Source: Deltaproteobacteria bacterium (GTDB lineage Bacteria; Desulfobacterota; Desulfuromonadia; Geobacterales; Pseudopelobacteraceae). From it: a DNA stretch of 5,463 bases. How positions within the stretch are numbered: the first letter of the stretch is position 1; every line of letters starts with the position of its first letter. The stretch covers positions 1 to 5,463 of the forward strand of contig JACRCG010000049.1 of assembly GCA_016219145.1 (NCBI GenBank). Direction: 5' to 3'. This document shows positions 1-5,125 of this stretch, in pieces. The translations under genes and the position numbers were made by a program. A model generated the notes under the pieces. The model was not told the origin of the DNA. It ran no database searches and saw nothing but the letters and a program-made list of their open reading frames with translations.

Positions 1-1
1 C

Positions 2-175
2 GTCCTGACCGGGCTGTCGCGGTTCTGGTTCGAGGAGACGCGTGACCTGGTCTCGAACCACGTGCTCGGTACCGATCCCGCGGACCTCCCGGCCGACGTG
101 GCGGCAGCCTTCGACGCCGCGGACCTCCGCGGCAGGATGCTGCTCTGCCGCAAGGCCTCCGTGCTGCCGGTCGAG
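2..175 (+). pseudogene. purC: Internal fragment of purC (SAICAR synthetase), fused to ccsB end
   Basis: Frame 2 is open from the window edge. Its first ~58 codons read like the second-type (actinobacterial/yeast-like) phosphoribosylaminoimidazole-succinocarboxamide synthase, which ligates aspartate to CAIR in purine synthesis. The recognisable stretch is VLTGLSRFWFEE, followed by SNHVLGTD and then RMLLCRKASVLPVE. These match by memory the family pattern VLTAMS-x-FxF, PNHL and RALVVRRLEMLPVE. In PurC that last block continues into a conserved ARGYLTGSG-like segment, which is missing here. Instead the frame runs into membrane-protein sequence at about base 173. The upstream end is cut by the window, so the start is not visible. 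Wobble positions are G or C in all but about four codons (CGT, GGT, GAT, GCA), unlike everything downstream, so this DNA probably comes from a different, high-GC genome. It cannot encode a working PurC as it stands. Confidence 0.78.
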
Positions 176-185
176 GTCTGGTCGA
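168..185. other. Chimeric junction between high-GC purC and moderate-GC ccsB sequence
   Basis: Protein identity and codon usage change together within a few codons. PurC-like sequence ends at PVE (GAG at about 170-172) and CcsB-like sequence begins at WSMVSW (TGG at 176). The frame is kept across the joint. The two parents may share a few bases (GAGGTC) there, but nothing long enough to be an obvious homologous crossover is visible. This is the limit beyond which upstream sequence should not be trusted as belonging to the same genome. Confidence 0.7.
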
Positions 186-361
186 TGGTGTCGTGGCTGA
201 TCTACGGTATTTACTTGCATCTGCGGGTCACCTTTGGCTGGCGTGGCAGGAGACTGGCCTGGTATGCCCTGATTGCGCTTGCGGCTATGATAGTCAGCTA
301 CTGGGGGATTCCTTTCTCGGTAGAGACCTTTCATACTGGTTTCAGGATTGATCATAATTGA
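173..361 (+). pseudogene. ccsB: C-terminal end of CcsB/ResC-type cytochrome c biogenesis protein
   Basis: From the WSMVSW segment onward the frame matches the end of CcsB/CcsA (ResC), the integral-membrane half of the System II heme-export and cytochrome c synthetase. Diagnostic features are WSMVSWLIYGIYLHLR, then GWRGRR, then a closing hydrophobic helix (WYALIALAAMIVSYWGI) and a short tail with two histidines. The family usually reads ETWSLITWLIYAIYLH...GWRGRR at this place, so this is roughly the last 60 residues. The heme-handling WWD-type region and all earlier helices are absent because the frame upstream belongs to purC. The stop is TGA at 359-361. Wobble bases are mixed, with about a third A or T, like the downstream genes, so this part fits the contig while the upstream part does not. 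In its native genome this gene would be complete and probably follow ccsA/resB. Confidence 0.75.
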
Positions 362-371
362 TTGAGGCCAC

Positions 372-406
372 AATCAGCAATCAGCAATCAGCTGACCGCT
401 ATCAGC
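372..406. repeat. Heptamer tandem repeat (AATCAGC)n
   Basis: There are three perfect head-to-tail copies of AATCAGC (372-378, 379-385, 386-392). Two further 7-bp units, TGACCGC and TATCAGC, stay in register up to 406. The array fills most of the short gap between the ccsB stop and the Shine-Dalgarno of the next gene. Short heptamer arrays of this ATCAGC kind occur between genes in several bacterial groups and are prone to copy-number change. Read in frame it gives a spurious N-terminal extension (SAISNQL...) to the following gene, which is an argument against the TTG at 362 as start. Confidence 0.8.
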
Positions 407-412
407 AAAGGA
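407..412 (+). promoter_or_regulatory. Shine-Dalgarno deciding the ATG 419 start
   Basis: AAAGGA lies 6 nt before ATG 419. The upstream alternative, TTG 362, directly follows the preceding stop and would translate the heptamer repeat. The mature N-terminus MKLAIIFPP also aligns with the MKLTIVSP start of the next paralog. Confidence 0.75.
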
Positions 413-418
413 CCCTAC

Positions 419-1759
419 ATGAAACTAGCCATAATTTTCCCACCACTCCCATTCGGCTGGGCGCCTATAGCACCTCCTATCCTGGAATATCTGGCCGCTC
501 TGACCCACCGTGAAGATCCTTCTATTGAAATCCGTCTGATCAGCGCCAGCGCTACACCAGATGCTTTTGAGACATTGGAATGCGACATGGCGGCTATCAG
601 CATCCTGACGCCTACCGCTGTGCCGGGTTACCGTATCGCCGAGAAGCTGCGGGCACGTGGCATCACGATTGTTTTCGGTGGCATACATGCTACGGCCTTG
701 CCGGAGGAGGCCAAACAGTACGGTGACGCAGTGGTTATTGGTGAGGCGGAGTCGGCCTGGCCGCAGGTGTTGAGGGATTTCAGCGCTGGTACGCTCCAGC
801 CCTTTTACCACGGCGAGCGCATTTTGCTCGACGACCTGCCGGTCCCCCTGTATGGAATGTTGCCTGGCAAAGAACAGTTCCGCATCGTGAACACCTCACG
901 GGGCTGCCCATATAACTGTACCTTCTGTTCGGTCAAGCCATTCATGGGCGGTGATATACGTTTTCGCCCCATCGATCATGTGGTGCGGGACGTAGCGGCT
1001 ATCCCAGAGAAGATGTATATCAACGGTGATGAAAACATCTGGTGGCAGGGCTTTGAACAGCGCGCCATCGATATGTTCACCGCCCTGAAAGGGAGTGGCA
1101 AGAAATGGATGGGTTTTGGCAGTCTGCGTCCGGTAATGACTCCGGCCGGTTCACGGATGCTCAATGCTGCTCGTGAGAGCGGCATGTTGACCGTCTGGGT
1201 GGGGTGGGATGCCATTTCCGACGATGCGCTGACGTCCTACAAGGCTGACGGCAAGACCGGAGTTGACCGGGAGCGAGCCATAAAAACCTTACGGGATCAT
1301 GGTATAGATGTCTCGTTATTTTATATGCTCGGCGGGCGCAACGATTCTCTTGATGACTTCAAACGCTCGGTGGAGTTGGCCGACCGTCTGGGGGTGAGCA
1401 TGCACCCGTCGCTGCTGGTGCCGTACCCTGGGACTGAACTTCGTCGCCAGTACGACTCATACCTGTATAAGGAATTAGGATGGGAATACTATACCGGGGC
1501 CTACGCCCTGTTTGAACATCCTGATCCGGCTATGACACCTGAAAAACGGGAGGAACTGTTTTATGAGTCTTCACTTGAAATTTTAAGTTTAAGGCGAATA
1601 TTCAGCCACATGTTTAAAATTCCGTTCCAGGGCTTCCCGCATGCTCATATCCTGTCTGTCATGTCGCAGATTCCTGTACGTACGGGGATGAAGATTGCGT
1701 ATGAGAAGTGGAAACGTGAAAAAAGTATAGTTAGAGAGAAACAGTATAAGGCGAATTGA
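419..1759 (+). CDS. B12-binding-domain radical SAM protein, paralog 1
   Basis: This 446-aa protein has the layout of class B (cobalamin-dependent) radical SAM enzymes. Residues ~1-130 form a Rossmann-like cobalamin-binding domain, with GGIHATALPEEA at 87-98 and GDAVVIGEAES from 102. A canonical DxHxxG lower-ligand histidine motif is not seen, as is common in this class. The radical SAM barrel spans ~150-370. Its [4Fe-4S] motif CPYNCTFC has cysteines C163, C167 and C170, followed by NGDENIWW at 202-209 and LGGRNDS at ~304-310. A C-terminal region of ~75 residues contains EHPDPAMTPEKREE and a KIP-x2-GFP segment. The family uses SAM cleavage for methylations, ring closures or rearrangements, often in lipid, pigment or natural-product pathways. 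The substrate here cannot be told. The gene follows the ccsB end by 57 nt and leads into its paralog 2 nt downstream, so the two are surely one transcript. No promoter is obvious in the short leader. The protein is probably cytosolic, with no signal peptide or membrane helix. Confidence 0.88.
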   Translation: MKLAIIFPPLPFGWAPIAPPILEYLAALTHREDPSIEIRLISASATPDAFETLECDMAAISILTPTAVPGYRIAEKLRARGITIVFGGIHATALPEEAKQYGDAVVIGEAESAWPQVLRDFSAGTLQPFYHGERILLDDLPVPLYGMLPGKEQFRIVNTSRGCPYNCTFCSVKPFMGGDIRFRPIDHVVRDVAAIPEKMYINGDENIWWQGFEQRAIDMFTALKGSGKKWMGFGSLRPVMTPAGSRMLNAARESGMLTVWVGWDAISDDALTSYKADGKTGVDRERAIKTLRDHGIDVSLFYMLGGRNDSLDDFKRSVELADRLGVSMHPSLLVPYPGTELRRQYDSYLYKELGWEYYTGAYALFEHPDPAMTPEKREELFYESSLEILSLRRIFSHMFKIPFQGFPHAHILSVMSQIPVRTGMKIAYEKWKREKSIVREKQYKAN

Positions 1760-1761
1760 GG

Positions 1762-3078
1762 ATGAAGCTAACTATTGTATCACCACGTTTTCCCTTCTCA
1801 GGCCGTGTCCCACTGGTCCCGCCAATTCTTGAATACCTTGCTGCCTTGACACAACGAGAAGCTCCGGAGGTGGAGATATCTCTCATTGATGCCAATCAGC
1901 AAGAGATATCTCCCTCTGACTTGACTTCAGAAGTGGTTGGGATCAGTGTGATGACTGCCACGGCTCCGTGGGCATACGCTTTTGCCGATGAATGCCGAAA
2001 GCTTGGCAAACGGGTTATACTTGGGGGTATTCACCCGTCTGCATTGCCTCAAGAGGCGGATCTCCATGCGGATGCTGTTGTTATCGGTGAGGCTGAATCC
2101 GTGTGGAAAAATGTTCTTTCCGATGCCTCAAATAATACCCTTCAGCAATTCTATCATGGAGAACGTCTTTCTCTTGAGGGGTTGCCAATGCCATTCAAGA
2201 GCAAATTGAAAGGCAACTATCGATTCAGGGCGTTTTTTACCATGCGAGGCTGTCCATATCGGTGTACGTTCTGCTCGGTTCGTCGTTTTTTTGGTGATAC
2301 GATTCGTTATCGCCCCGTACAGGACGTTGTTGCTGAAGTGGAAGCCTGTGCTGGTAACGTCTGGTTTAATGGTGACGATAATATCTGGGGGGGAGATTTT
2401 GATCGAAGTATCAGGTTGTTTGATGAGCTTGCCCGTGGAACCAAACGCAACTGGTATGGTTTTGGAGATCTTAAGGCGGTACAGGGAGCGCATGGGGACA
2501 GAATGCTTTCCGCAGCGCGAAAATCCGGACTATTCTCTGTTTGGGTCGGGTGGGAAAGTGACGAGAAAAATCTGGGAGTTTTCAAGGCTGAAGGCAAGCA
2601 GGGACCAGACCGGATATCAGCAGTAAAGAAAATGCAGGATGCCGGCATTGATGTCGTGTTATTTGTGGTTCTTGGCGGTCGGCAGGATTCTATTGACAGT
2701 TTTAAAAGGGCTCTGGAATTGTCCGAGAAGTATAATATCGGTTTGCACCCGGTGCTGCTTACGCCTTTACCAGGTACGGAACTCTATGAAGCATACAAGC
2801 CTTTTTTGTTTCAAGGAATGGGCTGGGAGTCTTTCACAGGGGTGCGGGCTGTTTTTGAACATCCGGATCCAGTCATGACTCCACATCGCAGGGAACAGGA
2901 ATATCACCGTTTAAACAAGGAGCTGTTCCGTTTTGACAGAATCCTTAAACGGATTTCGAAAATCCCCCGATCCGGTTTTCCAATGACCCATTTCCTCTCA
3001 CTAATGATGCAATTACCGATGAAAGTTGCATTACGCAAGGCGTATGATGAGTGGCTCGATGAACAGGATGTCTTGTAA
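1762..3078 (+). CDS. B12-binding-domain radical SAM protein, paralog 2
   Basis: This 438-aa paralog of the preceding gene looks roughly half identical by eye and is collinear over the full length. The cobalamin-binding-type domain (~1-130) carries GGIHPSALPQEA from 88 and AVVIGEAES around 104-112, again without an evident DxHxxG histidine. The cluster motif CPYRCTFC gives C164, C168 and C171. NGDDNIWGG and LGGRQDS (~304-310) sit where the first copy has NGDENIWW and LGGRNDS, and the tail retains KIP-x2-GFP. All catalytic hallmarks are kept, so this is not a decayed duplicate. ATG 1762 is preferred over TTG 1756 because it aligns with the paralog's MKL start. AAGG at 1748-1751 lies 10 nt before it, a slightly long spacing. 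TTG 1756 would overlap the upstream stop and remains possible. The sequence looks more A/T-rich at wobble positions than paralog 1, so the duplication is old or the copies had separate histories. Reaction and substrate are unknown. Confidence 0.88.
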   Translation: MKLTIVSPRFPFSGRVPLVPPILEYLAALTQREAPEVEISLIDANQQEISPSDLTSEVVGISVMTATAPWAYAFADECRKLGKRVILGGIHPSALPQEADLHADAVVIGEAESVWKNVLSDASNNTLQQFYHGERLSLEGLPMPFKSKLKGNYRFRAFFTMRGCPYRCTFCSVRRFFGDTIRYRPVQDVVAEVEACAGNVWFNGDDNIWGGDFDRSIRLFDELARGTKRNWYGFGDLKAVQGAHGDRMLSAARKSGLFSVWVGWESDEKNLGVFKAEGKQGPDRISAVKKMQDAGIDVVLFVVLGGRQDSIDSFKRALELSEKYNIGLHPVLLTPLPGTELYEAYKPFLFQGMGWESFTGVRAVFEHPDPVMTPHRREQEYHRLNKELFRFDRILKRISKIPRSGFPMTHFLSLMMQLPMKVALRKAYDEWLDEQDVL

Positions 3079-3095
3079 CATTCTAAGCTGCTAAC

Positions 3096-3113
3096 AATGG
3101 TGACATAACCATT
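3096..3113. terminator. Weak inverted repeat between convergent genes
   Basis: AATGGT (3096-3101) and ACCATT (3108-3113) form a 6-bp stem with a 6-nt loop in the 33-bp gap between two convergent stop codons. It overlaps the stop codon of the minus-strand gene. The stem is short and A/T-rich and has no adjacent T-tract on either strand. A bidirectional terminator role is suggested only by position. Confidence 0.3.
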
Positions 3114-4578
3114 AATTTGCCGGTTTCTCCGATTTGAGACCGGCGGGATGATCCAGCAGATCCTGCTTCTCTTCTTCCGATTTGTACCAGTCCAGCGGCC
3201 TTTCCGTCTGATCCCTGAAGGTATCAAGTGATGCATCCCTGAGTTTGGCGGCCTCTTTGTTTGACTGGGCCACCAGAATCTCATCAACCACCTGAGGACA
3301 GGAAGCCACAGAGCCGGGCCTGGCTTCAATTTCTTCCCGAATACTTGGTTCAACCTTGGGGTCCTTGGCAAAGCGCATCTTGAGATCTATTGAAAAGTTG
3401 GAGTACGTCTCCAACATGCGGAAGATGGCTGAGTTGCCCATCGGTCCCAGAGTGCGATCCTCGTCCGGCAACGGTGAGACCTTGCCGTTTTCAATCTTGG
3501 CCCGGCCGACTATTTCACAGCCCTTGCCGCCGTCGGTTGTGTATCCAAGGTTGTCGGTGATGACGGATAGGACAGTCGGAATATTGGCCAGATCCCAATG
3601 GGCCAGAAGGCCAACTTCGCCGTCAGGCAATGGACTTAAGTCATCAATGTTCATTGCCAGCACCCGCGACCAGGGTGGAACCGGGCGAGTCCGTTCGTGC
3701 GGTGGCAGCCCCTTGACGTGCCGACGCAGAGCGTCATCAAACAGGTTTGTTGCCGTTTCCGCCTCTCCAAGTACGTTCACGCAGTGGGTGCCCGGCACAC
3801 CGAGGATTTCCTCCACCATCGCATAATAATCGTCCCTGGTGACAACGCCGAAACGCCCTCGGTAGCCGCCGCCGTCACAGATGCGGCTTCCGGGAGGAAG
3901 CTTGAATTTCATCTTTTTGCGACGACAGGACTGGAAAAAATAGACATAGGCCGCCGTGGCACCGATCAGTGCCACCGGTACGCCGCTGGCTTCTGATTCA
4001 CGCAGTGCCTTGAGCAGGTTTTTGATGTCTATCCCGCTTTTACCAAGCAGAAACATGCTGTCTTCGGTTCCAAAATGGGTGCGGGTCTGGTCCATTCCGA
4101 TGGCCATGCCCATGGAAGGGGCCAGTTGTGGGCTTGGGGCAAGAATCAGGATGCGGCAGCGTTTGCCATCCTCGAAATCAGGGAAAAGATAGGAGCCGGT
4201 CATCTTCTTGTTGGCACCGAAAACCAGTTTCTTTCCGTCTTCATCGCGGAAGATTCGTCCGCGCTGGGTCAGGCTGGTGGTGCCGCCGGTCAGGCAGGCC
4301 ATGACTGACTGCTCCAGGGGAAAAGAGGCCACCAGATGGGTTTTAAAGACGTCATTATAGACCATGGGGATGTCCTGCCAGCGCGTCACATCTCCAGGTT
4401 TAGTTTTTTTTATGTCACAGAATTCTCGGAAGATTTTGTTAGTTTCGTAGTGCAGCGCAAAGATTTGCATGCAGTAGTCGTTAAATTTATCATCTGAAAG
4501 TTCGGCATCGACACCGGCTTCAATTATGGCAAGCACCTCTTCAGTCAGGCGGTGGCTTGTTTCTGCGGCGGTAGGCAT
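3112..4578 (-). CDS. LuxE/PaaK-like acyl-protein synthetase (adenylate-forming)
   Basis: This 488-aa enzyme is probably of the ANL adenylate-forming superfamily, closest in style to LuxE, which activates a fatty acid with ATP and transfers it to a protein cysteine. Evidence includes an N-terminal helical region with FALHYETNKIFREFC (40-54) as in LuxE, and the Gly/Thr-rich ATP loop LTGGTTSLTQRGRIF (96-110). Further motifs are DGGGYRGR (235-242), VNVLGEAETATNLFD (268-282, in the place of the adenine-binding Y-G-x-TE motif), LLAHWDLANIPTVLSVITDNLG (around 325-345, shortened reading LAHWDLANIP...TDNLG) and GKGCEIVGRAK (351-361). Photobacterial LuxE is about 370 aa. This protein is longer, with a charged C-terminal tail (~400-488). 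No LuxC reductase or acyl carrier gene is visible nearby, so a bioluminescence-type aldehyde system is not supported. AAGGAG (4585-4590, minus strand) stands 6 nt before ATG 4578, giving a firm start. It converges on the radical SAM operon. A pathway link is inference. Confidence 0.75.
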   Translation of the reverse strand: MPTAAETSHRLTEEVLAIIEAGVDAELSDDKFNDYCMQIFALHYETNKIFREFCDIKKTKPGDVTRWQDIPMVYNDVFKTHLVASFPLEQSVMACLTGGTTSLTQRGRIFRDEDGKKLVFGANKKMTGSYLFPDFEDGKRCRILILAPSPQLAPSMGMAIGMDQTRTHFGTEDSMFLLGKSGIDIKNLLKALRESEASGVPVALIGATAAYVYFFQSCRRKKMKFKLPPGSRICDGGGYRGRFGVVTRDDYYAMVEEILGVPGTHCVNVLGEAETATNLFDDALRRHVKGLPPHERTRPVPPWSRVLAMNIDDLSPLPDGEVGLLAHWDLANIPTVLSVITDNLGYTTDGGKGCEIVGRAKIENGKVSPLPDEDRTLGPMGNSAIFRMLETYSNFSIDLKMRFAKDPKVEPSIREEIEARPGSVASCPQVVDEILVAQSNKEAAKLRDASLDTFRDQTERPLDWYKSEEEKQDLLDHPAGLKSEKPAN

Positions 4579-4631
4579 GATCTACTCCTTGTTAGGGAAC
4601 GGGCTGCTACCCTTTTTTCGGGCAAAAACTA

Positions 4632-4652
4632 TTGGCAGAATACAACTGCCAA
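4632..4652. promoter_or_regulatory. Inverted repeat TTGGCAG-N7-CTGCCAA
   Basis: Perfect 7-bp arms (4632-4638 and 4646-4652) flank a 7-nt centre, 54 nt upstream of the LuxE-like start codon. It could be a dimeric repressor operator or a hairpin in the leader RNA. The same CTGCCA core recurs upstream at 4716 and 4736, which favours a protein-binding site over a chance hairpin. No T-tract follows, so a terminator is unlikely. Confidence 0.5.
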
Positions 4653-4699
4653 GGGTATGCAATATATACACCAGCCACTTCGAGAGTGCAATTGCCATA

Positions 4700-4705
4700 A
4701 TTATA
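4700..4705 (-). promoter_or_regulatory. Possible -10 box (TATAAT) for the LuxE-like gene
   Basis: The minus strand reads TATAAT at 4705-4700, a perfect sigma-70 -10 hexamer. Seventeen bases further upstream the -35 position (AATAAG) is poor. A transcript starting near 4693 would have a leader of about 115 nt containing the inverted repeat at 4632-4652. The weak -35 together with CTGCCA boxes just upstream is what an activator-dependent promoter could look like, but this is unproven. Confidence 0.35.
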
Positions 4706-4710
4706 GGGTG

Positions 4711-4790
4711 TTACGCTGCCAGCTTATTTTCGTAGCTGCCAAATTATTACTCAGTCTGCTCAATATGCGTTCAGTCTGACGCCAAAGCGA
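4711..4790. repeat. Degenerate 20-bp phased repeat, four units
   Basis: Cut into 20-bp rows from 4711, every row has CTG at the same column (4716, 4736, 4756, 4776). Rows 1 and 2 share GCTGCCA (4715-4721 and 4735-4741), followed by a TTATT run. Rows 3 and 4 share TCAGTCTG (4751-4758 and 4771-4778). The 20-bp period is about two helical turns, placing the sites on one face of the DNA, as in multi-site regulator binding regions. The similarity between the two pairs is slight. Confidence 0.4.
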
Positions 4791-4875
4791 TAAACTTCTT
4801 GCATAATACATTGAATATAAGTTAGTTCTCTTCGCTGTCCAAGTACTTTTATAGGCAGGTTGCGATACAGGAAAT

Positions 4876-4880
4876 GGAGA
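4876..4880 (+). promoter_or_regulatory. Shine-Dalgarno for the TTG start at 4888
   Basis: GGAGA ends 7 nt before TTG 4888. No in-frame ATG or GTG lies near it, so this site is the main support for a TTG start. Confidence 0.6.
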
Positions 4881-4887
4881 TACCGGC

Positions 4888-5088
4888 TTGAAACGTTTTG
4901 GAACAATTCTGTTTTATATCGGCGGTTGCGTCTGGATAGTGTACGCCGTTGTCAAATACCTCCTGGCATGGGATGTCAACATCAGGCAGTTTCTTCCTTA
5001 TCATCTGGCAGCTGTGATTCCGGGGATATTGCTGAAGCACGGTTATGGATTGTATGAACGGTTCTTTGATCGAGGTAGACAAAGCTGA
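4888..5088 (+). CDS. Small two-helix membrane protein (conserved hypothetical type)
   Basis: This is a 66-aa protein with two predicted membrane helices. The first is about residues 5-27 (GTILFYIGGCVWIVYAVVKY). The second is a weaker hydrophobic stretch around 38-50 (YHLAAVIPGILL), and the tail is basic and aromatic (YGLYERFFDRGRQS). No enzymatic motif is seen and I do not recognise a named family, though similar short membrane proteins are, by memory, found in Geobacter-like genomes. The TTG start is chosen because GGAG precedes it at proper spacing and the protein begins with a lysine/arginine (MKR) before the first helix, as expected for an inner-membrane protein with its N-terminus in the cytoplasm. 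The next gene begins 37 nt downstream on the same strand, so the two probably share a transcript. A role as accessory subunit to that larger membrane protein is only a guess. Confidence 0.65.
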   Translation: MKRFGTILFYIGGCVWIVYAVVKYLLAWDVNIRQFLPYHLAAVIPGILLKHGYGLYERFFDRGRQS

Positions 5089-5125
5089 CAGTATCGTTTG
5101 TTGTGTACAGGAGGCCGCGCAATAT

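Larger units (their letters stand above)
4579..4887. other. Divergent intergenic region with candidate control sites
   Basis: This ~309-bp stretch separates the minus-strand LuxE-like gene from the plus-strand membrane-protein pair. No coding region is supported. Reading frames that cross it have no family resemblance and overlap known genes. It is A/T-rich around 4690-4860 and holds the TGCCA motifs, inverted repeat, phased repeat and -10-like box listed separately. For the plus-strand genes only a TATAAG at 4816-4821 is seen, without a convincing -35 element. No tRNA or riboswitch-like structure was recognised by eye. Confidence 0.7.

Noticed and set aside
362..418. TTG 362 as start of the first radical SAM gene (extra 19 residues)
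   Set aside because: It would translate the heptamer repeat, has no Shine-Dalgarno of its own, and the paralog begins at the residue matching ATG 419, which has AAAGGA at good spacing.
425..811. Minus-strand open frame of 128 codons inside the first radical SAM gene
   Set aside because: It lies wholly antisense to a convincing gene, shows no family resemblance and has low-complexity, Arg/Cys/Gln-rich composition typical of shadow frames.
3356..3826. Plus-strand open frame of 156 codons opposite the LuxE-like gene
   Set aside because: Antisense to a gene with clear motifs; the product is rich in Ser, Arg and Pro and matches nothing recognisable.
4632..4652. Sigma-54 (-24/-12) promoter suggested by TGGCAG...TGC
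   Set aside because: The GG-to-GC gap is 12 nt on both strands instead of the required 10, and the symmetry is better explained by an inverted repeat.
4555..4652. CRISPR array or RNA gene in the divergent region
   Set aside because: Repeats are short (7-8 bp) and degenerate with no uniform spacers, and no tRNA or known riboswitch fold could be drawn.
4526..4779. Two short plus-strand frames at the start of the divergent region
   Set aside because: They overlap the well-supported start and Shine-Dalgarno of the LuxE-like gene on the other strand and cross the regulatory repeats, with no convincing ribosome site or domain.
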